A stretch of DNA of 62,279 nt, taken from contig NZ_KK211279.1 in NCBI RefSeq assembly GCF_000621445.1, forward strand, positions 57,203 through 119,481. Direction: 5' to 3'. Of this stretch, positions 33,340 to 42,073 are shown one piece after another. The stretch's first letter is position 1, and the number at the start of each line of letters is the position of its first letter. Below the pieces are notes generated by a model, which did not search any database, was not told the origin of the DNA, and saw only the letters and a list, made by a program, of their open reading frames with translations. Origin of the DNA: Alkalihalobacillus bogoriensis ATCC BAA-922 (GTDB lineage: Bacteria > Bacillota > Bacilli > Bacillales > Bacillaceae_F). The translations under genes and the position numbers were made by a program.

Positions 33340-34959
33340 TTAGTTGACACTAAATCTTGTTGTTGCTGTACTTCCTTCATATCCTGAAAGAGACGTTGCC
33401 GCTTGTACACCATATGTGCCTCTTGCTGTAGATGAAGATGTCGCAATCGTCCATGTAGCTACACCAGAGTTATTCGTTGTTGCTGTATTTGTTACTGTTG
33501 TTCCATTTGGACGTGTAATTGTAAATTGAACGGTTGCATTCGATAGTGCTTGCCCATCTTGGTCCACAACATTAGCTCTCACAGTAACAGATTGACCTCT
33601 CGTATAGCTTGATGCATTTGTTGAAACCGTTGTGTTCGTTTCATAACTTGGTTGTTGAGATTGACCACTAGCTGCTCGAACTGCAGCATTAGCATCGACA
33701 ATTCCGTGTCCATACTGGTTGAAACTTCCAGCATATTGTGCTGTGTTTTGTAAAATCGATCTTGCTTCTGCTACTGAAATATTAGGGTTTGCTGCTCGCA
33801 TTAATCCCGCTACACCTGCAACATGTGGCGTTGCCATTGATGTTCCAGATAAAGTGCGGAACTGGCCATTTGGATATGTGCTATAAATGTTAGAACCTGG
33901 TGCCATTAACTCTAAGCCTTGACCATAATTAGAAAAGCTTGATCTTGTACGGTTTGAAGTAACTGAACCTACGGCGATTGCACCACTGTAAGCAGCGGGA
34001 TAAGAAATACTTCCACGTGAATCATTCCCAGTTGCAGCAACAACGATTGTTCCTGATGATACTGCTGTACGAATCGCATCATCCATACCTTGACTATAGC
34101 CGCCGCCACCTAAAGACATATTAATTACATCTGAATTAACACTTGCTGCATATAAAATACCTTGTTGAATACCATACATTGAACCACTACCATTATCTCC
34201 TAATACTTTTACCGGAATTAATGTCGCGTTTTGCATTACACCGGAAACCGAACCATAACTTGCGATTGTTCCAGCTACATGTGTTCCGTGGCCTTGAACA
34301 TCTCCTGTTCCACCACCAACAAAGCTACGCCCTAAGCTTGTATTTACTAGATTACGAAGATTTGGATGGTTCGCATCAATACCAGTATCAAGTACGGCAA
34401 TTCGGACATTTCTTGAACCTGTTGTTATATTCCATGCTTGTGGAGCATTAATCATTTCATAATGCCATCTTTGGTTATTATGCATAGCAATTGAAACTTC
34501 TTCAGCTGTTACTTCTTCCATTGCATGCATTACAAAGTTTTCAGAAACATAGCGAACTTCTAAGCCAAGATCTTTCATTGTTTTCTCAAGTTCTTTTTTC
34601 GCTTTATCAATTGACTTGTACTTTTTCACATCGTATTCAACTAAATAGACCATGCCCATTTCATTTACAACAGTTGCAGTAAAGTCATGATTAAAAGCTT
34701 GGATTTCATTTGGGTCACTTTGTCCTAATAACGAGTCAACAATTTCAAATCCTTTATTTTCTAACACCTGGTCTTTATTAATGATATTATTCGTTGATTG
34801 AATGGACATTTGAGCTTGATCTTCGATTGAAATGACAAGTTGCCCCTCAATATAATCACCATTATTTTTACCTTTTGATTCATTGGCAAATCCGGACCCT
34901 GTGAACAAAGAGAAAACCATGAGCACCGCGACTGCAGACATCCCCAACCATTTTTTCAT
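33340..34959 (-). CDS. Secreted subtilisin-like serine protease with Ig-like C-terminus
   Basis: 539 residues from the second ATG of an ATGAAAATG pair, 7 nt after GGGAGG. Signal peptide about 1-25; I9-type propeptide about 40-155; S8 catalytic domain about 160-440 with Asp (AVLDTGID, about 188), His (GHGTHVAG, about 225) and Ser (GTSMATPHVAG, about 371). The last 90 residues form an Ig-like/invasin-like domain (VTVRANVVDQDG). The enzyme would degrade proteins outside the cell. It is divergent from an NprR-like regulator, the arrangement expected for a peptide-sensing-controlled protease. The catalytic triad is complete. Confidence 0.94.
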   Translation of the reverse strand: MKKWLGMSAVAVLMVFSLFTGSGFANESKGKNNGDYIEGQLVISIEDQAQMSIQSTNNIINKDQVLENKGFEIVDSLLGQSDPNEIQAFNHDFTATVVNEMGMVYLVEYDVKKYKSIDKAKKELEKTMKDLGLEVRYVSENFVMHAMEEVTAEEVSIAMHNNQRWHYEMINAPQAWNITTGSRNVRIAVLDTGIDANHPNLRNLVNTSLGRSFVGGGTGDVQGHGTHVAGTIASYGSVSGVMQNATLIPVKVLGDNGSGSMYGIQQGILYAASVNSDVINMSLGGGGYSQGMDDAIRTAVSSGTIVVAATGNDSRGSISYPAAYSGAIAVGSVTSNRTRSSFSNYGQGLELMAPGSNIYSTYPNGQFRTLSGTSMATPHVAGVAGLMRAANPNISVAEARSILQNTAQYAGSFNQYGHGIVDANAAVRAASGQSQQPSYETNTTVSTNASSYTRGQSVTVRANVVDQDGQALSNATVQFTITRPNGTTVTNTATTNNSGVATWTIATSSSTARGTYGVQAATSLSGYEGSTATTRFSVN

Positions 34960-35032
34960 TTTCATTCCTCCCATTTTTCTAATATTCTGATTTATGCAAA
35001 TACATTGATGTCCGACATTATTCATAGACTAT

Positions 35033-35218
35033 TCAACCTAGTCCACTTTTTTTGACTGACCTCCTTTTCCTCCTCTCATTTTTATTTTGTATAGTTTCTT
35101 TTCCAATGAAAATCGCATTGGAAAACTGGAAATAACTTTTCAAAAAACGAATGACAAACTCTTTATTTGTGTAAAGACCATTTCCAAATCGCTCATACAC
35201 TTTTTCTATATCTTTCAA
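35033..35218 (-). CDS. Small ORF, 61 aa, unknown (between protease and regulator)
   Basis: TTG start preceded by AAGGATGG. The 61 residues have an amphipathic first half (KDIEKVYERFGNGLYTNKEF) and a very basic C-terminal end (KNERRKRRSVKKSGLG). It is on the protease strand, ending 73 bp before the protease start, and could be co-transcribed with it. It lacks a secretion signal, so it does not resemble a typical NprX/Phr pheromone precursor. It may be a regulator, a leader peptide or non-coding. The call rests on the ribosome binding site and position only. Confidence 0.35.
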   Translation of the reverse strand: MKDIEKVYERFGNGLYTNKEFVIRFLKSYFQFSNAIFIGKETIQNKNERRKRRSVKKSGLG

Positions 35219-35245
35219 AATCTACCATCCTTGTTTCTACTTTTA

Positions 35246-35259
35246 TTCTATCAGTAGAA
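35246..35259. promoter_or_regulatory. Palindrome in protease/regulator intergenic region
   Basis: TTCTA-TCAG-TAGAA is a perfect 5-bp inverted repeat with a 4-bp centre, lying between the divergent protease and regulator transcripts. It might be an operator for the XRE-TPR regulator; no consensus is known to me for this protein. Confidence 0.3.
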
Positions 35260-35346
35260 CAGCTTTTTTGTTATTGGGAAATATAGAACAAATTTTAAGA
35301 GATACTAGGTAAAATTTATCGATTTTTCACAATATTCCCTAAAATG

Positions 35347-35375
35347 TTGACTGTTTATAATGAGATCCTTATGAT
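35347..35375 (+). promoter_or_regulatory. Sigma-A promoter of the NprR-like gene
   Basis: TTGACT (35347-35352), 17-bp spacer, TATGAT (35370-35375); one mismatch from consensus in each hexamer. The predicted start near 35382 gives a leader of about 60 nt. Confidence 0.75.
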
Positions 35376-35443
35376 TAAACTATCTTTTTGATCTGTAGAT
35401 TTGTCTGAAAAACATTTCGAAAATCTATTTGATGGAGGTTCTT

Positions 35444-36709
35444 ATGTTTGGACAAAAAATTTATTATTTTAGAAAATTAAAAGGCTTAACACAAGAACAA
35501 CTTGCACAAGGAATTTGTTCGATTTCACACTTAAGTAAAATTGAAAATGGACATGAAGCTCCTAGTCATCATATGTTAGAACATTTATGCAAGCGACTCG
35601 GTGTATCATTGTCTGATATCGATTCAACTGAAAATGAAAGTTGTTTTAATGAACAACTAGATTTATGGTATAACCGCCTTTGTGACAGGGATAAACAAGA
35701 AGCTACTAGACTATATCGGGTGTTAGAAAAACAAGTAGGACAATTTCAAAATCCAACGATTCTCGTTAAACACACGCTCTTTACTTTTCGATACAAACTT
35801 TTAATGCAAGATTTAGATGAAGCTAGTACACTGCTTTGTAACTTAACAAAAGTAAAAGGAAAATTAGAGCCACATTTACAGTACTATTATTATTTGTTTT
35901 CTGGTTTATTTTCGTTTAAAAAAGCAGACTACTTAGCTGCACTACAAGATTACCAACAAGCAGAAAAAATCCATAACGACCTTCGAATACAAGACCCAGA
36001 AGTCTATTATCATTTATCATTAGTAAACATGCACTTGCACCGCACTTATTATTCTGTTAAATATGCACAACTGGCTTTATCAAGTTTTATACAAGAATGC
36101 AACTATGCAAGAAGCATTGACTGCCAAAATCTCCTTGGTGTCAATGAAACACGAGTCCAGAACTATACGCAAGCTGAAAAACACCTTTATGATGGTCTCC
36201 GTGTCGCAAATCTCATTCATGATAATATCCAAATCGGCGTAACGTATCATAATCTTGGTTATTTATTTTACAGTCAAGGTGATTATCAAAAAGCAATGCA
36301 ATATTATACAACAAGCATGAATTATTATCATGAGGAAGATGCTATCCAAAACGTCCGAACGTATTACAGGCTTGCACGAACTTGCTTTATGAGCGGAGAT
36401 TATCCTAAAACGTTGAAATGGATTGAGGACGGACATCACCTCGCTGAAAAACTTAAAAAAATTGAGTTTGTCCATCATTTTCAAGTGATGAAACATCAAG
36501 TTCAAAAAGATAACCCTCTGTTATTCGAGGCGATGCTAAAAGAAGAGGTTATTCCATATTTTGAAGAAAAACAAATATGGTACTATGTGGCTCGTTATGC
36601 TGAAATGCTTGCTGAATATTATGCGAATGATTTTAAATATAAAAATTCAACTTACTATTATTCTCTTGTGAATGAATCTAGGAAAAAAATCTATAAGTAT
36701 ACCGTGTAA
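35444..36709 (+). CDS. XRE-TPR regulator of the RRNPP/NprR type
   Basis: 421 residues from ATG 35444, preceded by GGAGG at 5-nt spacing; an in-frame TTG 15 nt upstream lacks such a site. Residues 3-60 are an XRE helix-turn-helix (LTQEQLAQGICSISHLSKIENG-type). The rest is tetratricopeptide repeats (clear copies at about 150-185 and 240-310). NprR in the B. cereus group has about 423 residues and the same layout, binds a secreted peptide (NprX) and activates protease genes. A divergent subtilisin gene is next door here. No pheromone precursor was found immediately downstream. Peptide responsiveness is therefore inferred from the family. Confidence 0.85.
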   Translation: MFGQKIYYFRKLKGLTQEQLAQGICSISHLSKIENGHEAPSHHMLEHLCKRLGVSLSDIDSTENESCFNEQLDLWYNRLCDRDKQEATRLYRVLEKQVGQFQNPTILVKHTLFTFRYKLLMQDLDEASTLLCNLTKVKGKLEPHLQYYYYLFSGLFSFKKADYLAALQDYQQAEKIHNDLRIQDPEVYYHLSLVNMHLHRTYYSVKYAQLALSSFIQECNYARSIDCQNLLGVNETRVQNYTQAEKHLYDGLRVANLIHDNIQIGVTYHNLGYLFYSQGDYQKAMQYYTTSMNYYHEEDAIQNVRTYYRLARTCFMSGDYPKTLKWIEDGHHLAEKLKKIEFVHHFQVMKHQVQKDNPLLFEAMLKEEVIPYFEEKQIWYYVARYAEMLAEYYANDFKYKNSTYYYSLVNESRKKIYKYTV

Positions 36710-36728
36710 TCACTATTTCTTGGTAAAA

Positions 36729-36768
36729 GAAAAGACCTAAAGAATCCCTCACTCTTTAGGCCTTTTCT
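36729..36768. terminator. Bidirectional terminator
   Basis: AAAAGACCTAAAGA pairs with TCTTTAGGCCTTTT except for one A-C mismatch. It lies between the regulator (plus) and the acetyltransferase (minus), 5 bp from the latter's stop. Confidence 0.85.
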
Positions 36769-36772
36769 TGTA

Positions 36773-37312
36773 TTAGTTTTCTGTTTTAAACTCAGTACGT
36801 AGAATACTCATTAGAATATTATCGTAATAGGTTCCATCGTAAAGGAGTTCGTCTCGTAACACGCCCTCTTTCACAAATCCTAGCTTTTCATAAGCTTTAA
36901 TCGCGCGTTTATTATATTCAAATACATTTAAACTAACCCGGTATAAGTTACATACTTCAAATCCATACTCTAACAATAACCGCAATGCTTCAGGACCATA
37001 CCCTCTTCCATAGTTTTCTTTGTTGTAAATTCCAATTCTAACATTCCCATTATTATTTAAATAATCCATTTCATTTAATGCTACGTCTCCGATAACGACT
37101 CCCGTTTCTTTTAACACAATCGTAAAATCAAGACGGGTACGGTCTGCTTTAAATTTCTCATAGGCCGCTTTAATGTCGTCAATCGTAAAAAAAGTTTGTG
37201 TGCCTGTTAATTTTCTAAATTCAGAATTAAGTAATGCTTCGTATATATGAATAGCATCTCCCTCCTCAAATGGGCGTAAATACACTCTTCTTCCGTCTAA
37301 ATATTTTTTCAT
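36773..37312 (-). CDS. GNAT family N-acetyltransferase (RimJ/RimL type)
   Basis: 179 residues. The start MKKYLDGRRVYLRPFEEGDA is typical of RimJ/RimL-like acetyltransferases. The acetyl-CoA motif region is NYGRGYGPEALRLLLEYGFE (about 95-115), and NKRAIKAYEKLGF follows at about 133-145. It would acetylate an amine, such as a protein N-terminus, a polyamine or a drug; the substrate cannot be predicted. The gene stands alone. Confidence 0.88.
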   Translation of the reverse strand: MKKYLDGRRVYLRPFEEGDAIHIYEALLNSEFRKLTGTQTFFTIDDIKAAYEKFKADRTRLDFTIVLKETGVVIGDVALNEMDYLNNNGNVRIGIYNKENYGRGYGPEALRLLLEYGFEVCNLYRVSLNVFEYNKRAIKAYEKLGFVKEGVLRDELLYDGTYYDNILMSILRTEFKTEN

Positions 37313-37465
37313 TGTAGCCTCCTAGTCATTATTCTATTTACTTCATAATATCCCATATTACTATTTAGCGATATTAGAAGGGGACAACCAAAAATACTTT
37401 ACAATTCTAATTGAACCTTTCATTATAGAATAGTAGCAAAAACTGCTATTTATACAAGAAAGTAG

Positions 37466-38062
37466 ATGAGAACTTTAATGAAAAAACAATATTCTATCTT
37501 CGCTTCACAACTTGGATTCTTTTTACTTTTACCGATTTGGATGAAACTCATTTCTTATTTACATCCTGTCGTAATTGTTGTCGTTTGGATTGTTTTTACC
37601 GTTACTTTTTGTTTCATTGCATTTCTTATCACAAAACAAACGGTCACGCTCTCTTCAACATGGCTCCATGTAGTGATGAGTCTTTACACGATATCACTTT
37701 TTATCTTGTTATTTTTTCGGCCTGAAAATCAACAATACGGAACAATTAATCTCATTCCGTTTGAAACGATCCGATTTTACTTCACGGGCCACGTCTCACC
37801 GTTGATTGCCTTTTATAACTTAAGTGCTAACATTGGCTTATTCATCCCATTTGGATTATATTATCGTTTTATCTCAAATACACCTAGGTTGATTCTATTG
37901 CTTTGTATTTCGATTTTATCCATAAGTATCGTTGAGATTTTACAATATGCTACAAAACGTGGCAGCTTAGATATAGACGACTTAATTTTGAACGTCTTAG
38001 GATTTTGCATTGGTTATTTTCTATTTACATGCGTGCAAAAGGTCTTACATTTGAAAAGATAA
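37466..38062 (+). CDS. VanZ-like membrane protein
   Basis: 198 residues; the start is uncertain because the ribosome binding site is weak (AAGAAAG) and a second ATG lies 12 nt on. Five hydrophobic segments and the VanZ hallmarks are present: NLIPFETIRFY in the middle, SANIGLFIPFG, and the closing RGSLDIDDLILNVLG. VanZ of enterococci confers low-level teicoplanin resistance; most homologues in bacilli have no known role. It lies 28 bp upstream of the lipoprotein gene and is probably co-transcribed with it. Confidence 0.82.
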   Translation: MRTLMKKQYSIFASQLGFFLLLPIWMKLISYLHPVVIVVVWIVFTVTFCFIAFLITKQTVTLSSTWLHVVMSLYTISLFILLFFRPENQQYGTINLIPFETIRFYFTGHVSPLIAFYNLSANIGLFIPFGLYYRFISNTPRLILLLCISILSISIVEILQYATKRGSLDIDDLILNVLGFCIGYFLFTCVQKVLHLKR

Positions 38063-38090
38063 ATGCATTTCTGTTAGAAAGGAGCCTATC

Positions 38091-39218
38091 ATGAGAAACA
38101 AAACACTCTTAGCTATAACCTCATCATTATTGATAATAGGGTGCTCGCAATCTCCATCAGATCGAGTTGAAAACGCTATGAAACAAGCTACATCTAAAGG
38201 AAGCAATGAAATAAACGACCACGTCATTTTACTTGAAGATGAACGTTCACTCGAAGCAATCCAATATGACCTGGATGACTATTACAACAATTATGACTTA
38301 GCAGGGTGGAATTCCGTTAATCACCCTGACGGTTATCGGTCTTATGATGAACAATTTATCGAGAGGATCAAACAAGCCAAAGTACAAAGACGGACCGTTT
38401 TTGTTGATATATTACTTGTGAAAGATGACATTGCCATTGTCTTATGCAAGTATGAGTTTCGTCAGGACAAGGAATATAACATGAATGACAATTGGAATTC
38501 AAATTTTACAACGATGCTTATTTTTAAAGAATATAATCATGAGTGGAAAATGTATGATAGTTGGACATTACGAGAGGCATGGCTACTTGAAGATGGTACT
38601 GAGGACCCTCTTTCCACTAATAACTATAAAGAAACAGAACAACTAGAATTAATCGAAAAAATAAAAAACGAAAACCTTGACCCTCTACAAACCTATTATG
38701 ACTTTCATTCAGAAAAAGCGGTAACTGAGGCAGAAAAAGCAGACATGAAACAATTATTTGAACAAGCAGATGAGGCTTTTAACAATCGTGATGTGAACGG
38801 GTGGAATTCGACTAGACATCCTAGTTTAACACCTGTGGATCATGACTTTATGGAGGAAAGAGAACAAGTAAATGTAAAACGAGACACTACCTTTATTGAA
38901 CCTTTATATTCAAATGGTGCTACTGCCATTGTTCATGTTACATATGAATTTCGACAAGAACAAGAATTTGACTCTTCAAATAATTGGAATAAAAATAATT
39001 CGTCATTAGCTATTTTACAAAAATATAAAGACCAATGGAAAATTAATCATCATTTTACTTTACATGATTCTTGGCTCCTCGAAAATGGTTCTCCCGATCC
39101 AGAGAACACCTACGATTATAATGAAGCCGAGCAACTAAAGCTCGTTGAATCGATTAAACAAGACTGGTTACACCCCGTTGATACTTTACAAAAATATCAT
39201 GACGAACATTTTCAATAA
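38091..39218 (+). CDS. Lipoprotein with duplicated NTF2-like domain
   Basis: 375 residues, ATG with GAAAGGAG upstream. The lipobox IIGC places Cys19 at the mature N-terminus. Two halves, about 55-200 and 215-370, are clearly homologous: each has an NTF2/SnoaL-like pattern with AGWNSVNHP or NGWNSTRHP, then YEFRQ, DNWN or NNWN, and WLLEDG/WLLENG with DP. No catalytic residues are evident, so a ligand-binding or structural role outside the membrane is likely. It is the second gene after the VanZ-like protein and ends at a bidirectional hairpin. Confidence 0.78.
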   Translation: MRNKTLLAITSSLLIIGCSQSPSDRVENAMKQATSKGSNEINDHVILLEDERSLEAIQYDLDDYYNNYDLAGWNSVNHPDGYRSYDEQFIERIKQAKVQRRTVFVDILLVKDDIAIVLCKYEFRQDKEYNMNDNWNSNFTTMLIFKEYNHEWKMYDSWTLREAWLLEDGTEDPLSTNNYKETEQLELIEKIKNENLDPLQTYYDFHSEKAVTEAEKADMKQLFEQADEAFNNRDVNGWNSTRHPSLTPVDHDFMEEREQVNVKRDTTFIEPLYSNGATAIVHVTYEFRQEQEFDSSNNWNKNNSSLAILQKYKDQWKINHHFTLHDSWLLENGSPDPENTYDYNEAEQLKLVESIKQDWLHPVDTLQKYHDEHFQ

Positions 39219-39222
39219 TGAC

Positions 39223-39266
39223 GAGAAGGTCCGGGGAGATTATGATTCTACTTCCCGGACTTTCTC
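39223..39266. terminator. Bidirectional terminator overlapping the EamA 3' end
   Basis: GAGAAGGTCCGGG (39223-39235) pairs with CCCGGACTTTCTC (39254-39266) with one mismatch, followed by T runs. It begins 5 bp after the plus-strand lipoprotein stop and contains the last codons of the minus-strand EamA gene. Confidence 0.85.
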
Positions 39267-40160
39267 CTTTTTCTGTTTTTCTTTTGTGGAAATGATAAAG
39301 ATGGCAAGCAATACACATAAAAGGCCAACTCCATGAAGGATAGAAAATGGTTCATGTAAAAAAATAACCGACAAAACAACAGCTGCTAACGGAAGAACTG
39401 ATGTTGCGACACCAGCATGACTTGCTGGAACTTCACTTATCCCTTTGTACATGAATAAAAAAGCAAGCACCGTCACAAAAATTCCGTAATACAAAAGTAA
39501 CCCCCAGTCAAACAACGATACATCGGCTAAGTTAAATTTCCGCAACTCATAAAGTGAAAACGGTAGAAAGAAAAGGACCCCCCATATACTCATGACAGTT
39601 GTTATCGTTAATGGGCTAACGCGTTTTGAACTAGCCTTTCCTAAAATTATAAAAAGCGCTTCACTAATCACAGCTCCTAAAACAAGGCTATTTCCTACAA
39701 CATGATTATTTCCGCTCCCTACTTCTGATACATGACCACTCATATTTACAAGAATCGTTCCTGCCACAGCAAACAGGATACCAAGCGCCGTTATTTTTGA
39801 TATTTTTTCCTTTAATATAAGCACAGCAATACAAGCAACAATTGCCGGAAGTGTGCTCGTTAACATCCCTGCTTCTAAAGCGGTTGTTTCCTTTAAACCG
39901 TAGAGCATAAAAATACTAAACAAAAAAACACCGCAAAAAGCTTGAAAAAACAAAGAAACTCCTTCCCGCTTGTCTATCGTAGGCCTCCCTTCCTTTATTA
40001 CCCAAATCGGAATAAGAATAAGTGAAGCGATAAGAAAGCGAAACTCTGATGCTAAAAATACTGGAATTCGACTCACTAGCACTTTCCCAACAACTACAGA
40101 ACTACCTACAATTACCATAGCGATGATAATGTACAAATAACTTTGATATAAGCGGCTCAT
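39240..40160 (-). CDS. EamA/DMT family transporter
   Basis: 306 residues with ten predicted transmembrane helices arranged as two EamA repeats (about 5-140 and 155-290). Drug/metabolite transporters of this group export amino acids or other small molecules. The gene is divergent from a MocR-type regulator 160 bp away, a common pairing in which the regulator senses a metabolite or pyridoxal phosphate and controls the exporter. The substrate is unknown. Confidence 0.85.
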   Translation of the reverse strand: MSRLYQSYLYIIIAMVIVGSSVVVGKVLVSRIPVFLASEFRFLIASLILIPIWVIKEGRPTIDKREGVSLFFQAFCGVFLFSIFMLYGLKETTALEAGMLTSTLPAIVACIAVLILKEKISKITALGILFAVAGTILVNMSGHVSEVGSGNNHVVGNSLVLGAVISEALFIILGKASSKRVSPLTITTVMSIWGVLFFLPFSLYELRKFNLADVSLFDWGLLLYYGIFVTVLAFLFMYKGISEVPASHAGVATSVLPLAAVVLSVIFLHEPFSILHGVGLLCVLLAIFIISTKEKQKKEKVREVES

Positions 40161-40320
40161 ATGTCCTTCCTTTCAAAACATAACTTCTCATTTATAACTC
40201 CCATATTTCTCCTCCCTTTCCTAACATCTATAAAGCTATCATGGTAAACTGGTAGAAAAAAGAACCACTTAATTTAAAATTTCAAGGTACCAATTTAAAA
40301 AGAGAGGAAAGAGAAAGAGA

Positions 40321-41727
40321 ATGTGGATACATATTGAGAAAAACACAAACATTCCATTAATGAAACAACTGTATTCAAAGCTCCGCGAAAAGATATTAAA
40401 AGGAGAGTTGCTTGAAGGCGAACGTTTACCTTCGACTCGGTTACTTTCAAATCAGTTACACATATCAAGAAATGTAGTATTAGAAGCTTATGACCAGTTG
40501 ATTGCCGAAGGATTTTTAGTTACAAAACAGGGAGCGGGCACATTTGTAGCAGAGGGGGCTTACTTCCCTGTTGAAAAAAAAGAAGAGACCGAAAACTTTT
40601 TTACAGAAGAAAAAGTAGAGAAAAGTGCTACTATTGATTTCCGCTCAGGAATACCAGATTTATCTTTTTTCCCTCGAAACACATGGAGTAAATTACTGCA
40701 AACCATTTGTTTAACTAGCGAGGATTACATTTTTAACTACGGAAACCCAGAAGGCCACCCTGTTTTTAGACAAGTTTTATCCCGTTACCTAAAAAAAACA
40801 CGCGGTGTCTGCTGCCATCCAAACCAAATCGTTGTGACTTCTGGTGCGACCCAAGCATTGTCTATGCTTGCCAAACTATTACTCACTCAAGGTGACAAAA
40901 TGCTCATTGAAGATCCGATTACAAAAGATATTCAAACGATTTTTTCTTCAACAGGAGCTACGTTATACCCTATTCCTGTTGATAAAGAAGGGATGCAAAC
41001 ACATCTCCTTCCTCATAACGAGAAGCCAGCATGTATCTTTGTTACACCATCACACCAATTTCCTCTAGGAAGTACATTACCGATTCAACGTCGAATCGAA
41101 CTGCTAGCCTATGCCAAAATGAAAGCATGTTATATTATTGAAGATGACTATGACAGTGAATTTCGATATGAAGGGACACCCGTTCCATCACTCCAAGGCC
41201 TTGATCCAAACCGTGTCATTTATGTTGGTTCATTTAGTAAAATTTTGTCACCAGGACTTAGGCTTGGTTATCTCGTTTTGCCTCCACAGTTCATTGAACA
41301 ATGCAAAACAATTAAATGGTTTACCGACCTTCATACTCCATGTTTAGAACAACTTGTTTTAGCTCATTTTATTGAAGAAGGCTATTTAGAACGACATATT
41401 TACAAAATGAAGAAAATTTATAAAAAAAGACGAGACTGCTTACTAGATGAACTAGAGAAACATTTTTCTGGAAAAGTCACTGTCTCTGGTTCGCTGACAG
41501 GCTTACATGTCATTGCCTATTTTAATAATGTGAATTTTTCCCCTTCCTTCGTTAAAGCCATCCATTCTGCTGGTGTTCGCATTTATCCGGTTGAGACTCA
41601 TTCTATTAATAAAGGACAACATCACCAAAAACTAATTATCGGCTTTGGTCATTTAACAGAATCGAAAATTAAAGAGGGCGTATCGAAGTTACATAAAGTA
41701 CTCTCTCCTGAAGTTTCGGACATCTGA
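40321..41727 (+). CDS. MocR-type regulator (GntR HTH + aminotransferase-like)
   Basis: 468 residues; ATG preceded by GAGAGGAAAG. Residues 1-75 are a GntR winged helix (LPSTRLLSNQLHISRNVV). Residues about 100-460 resemble class I aminotransferases, with the PLP-binding Lys in the SFSKILSPGLR segment (about 310). MocR proteins bind PLP and regulate neighbouring genes, and PdxR is one member; the exporter opposite is the likely target here. The stop codon falls inside the first box of repeat A copy 4, so the last residues (EVSDI) are encoded by repeat sequence. Confidence 0.88.
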   Translation: MWIHIEKNTNIPLMKQLYSKLREKILKGELLEGERLPSTRLLSNQLHISRNVVLEAYDQLIAEGFLVTKQGAGTFVAEGAYFPVEKKEETENFFTEEKVEKSATIDFRSGIPDLSFFPRNTWSKLLQTICLTSEDYIFNYGNPEGHPVFRQVLSRYLKKTRGVCCHPNQIVVTSGATQALSMLAKLLLTQGDKMLIEDPITKDIQTIFSSTGATLYPIPVDKEGMQTHLLPHNEKPACIFVTPSHQFPLGSTLPIQRRIELLAYAKMKACYIIEDDYDSEFRYEGTPVPSLQGLDPNRVIYVGSFSKILSPGLRLGYLVLPPQFIEQCKTIKWFTDLHTPCLEQLVLAHFIEEGYLERHIYKMKKIYKKRRDCLLDELEKHFSGKVTVSGSLTGLHVIAYFNNVNFSPSFVKAIHSAGVRIYPVETHSINKGQHHQKLIIGFGHLTESKIKEGVSKLHKVLSPEVSDI

Positions 41728-41898
41728 GCCGTTATTTCTATGAAAACTACGCTTTTTTAACATTCTAACGGACATCCGTTCCGCAATTCCACTAGTTCCT
41801 CGTTATTTCCCGTCCGTTCTTACGTGAATAGCGGAACCAGTGTCCAATACAGTTTTAAAAAAAGGGTATTTCATATAAAATAACGGAACAAATGTCCA
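41716..41898. repeat. Repeat A, copy 4 (complete)
   Basis: Boxes: forward at 41717 and 41769, inverted at 41832 and 41884, giving spacings of 52, 63 and 52 bp. The first box overlaps the 3' end of the MocR gene (TCGGACATCTGA includes its stop). Confidence 0.85.
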
Positions 41899-41915
41899 GA
41901 CAGCCTACTCATTAA

Positions 41916-42022
41916 AGAAAAACGCGGAGCGTCTTTTCTTTCAAGCGAAGTGCGGAGCCTTCGCTCTTCTTGAAATAGCTTTCAAAGCTCCACTGCTATA
42001 CCCAAATTTTTATACTTCTTAT
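41916..42022 (+). repeat. Repeat B, copy 4 (reference copy)
   Basis: The most complete copy: AAGAAAAACGCGGAGCG, then TTCAAGCGAAG with a complementary CTTCGCTCTTCTTGAA, then AGCTTTCAAAGCT, and the 3' end CAAATTTTTATACTTCTTA. The ends are partly complementary. Confidence 0.85.
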
Positions 42023-42034
42023 CTTTCAAAAAAA

Positions 42035-42062
42035 GGAGTACCTTGATTTCTCAAGGCACTCC
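42035..42062 (-). terminator. Terminator of the UbiD-like gene
   Basis: GGAGTACCTTG pairs with CAAGGCACTCC (one mismatch), followed on the minus strand by seven T residues, 11 bp after the gene's stop. Confidence 0.85.
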
Positions 42063-42073
42063 AAATTTTGTCG

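Noticed and set aside
36690-36760. Short overlapping frame (22 aa) at the end of the NprR-like gene as a pheromone gene
   Set aside because: It has no hydrophobic signal segment and no ribosome binding site, and it runs into the terminator.
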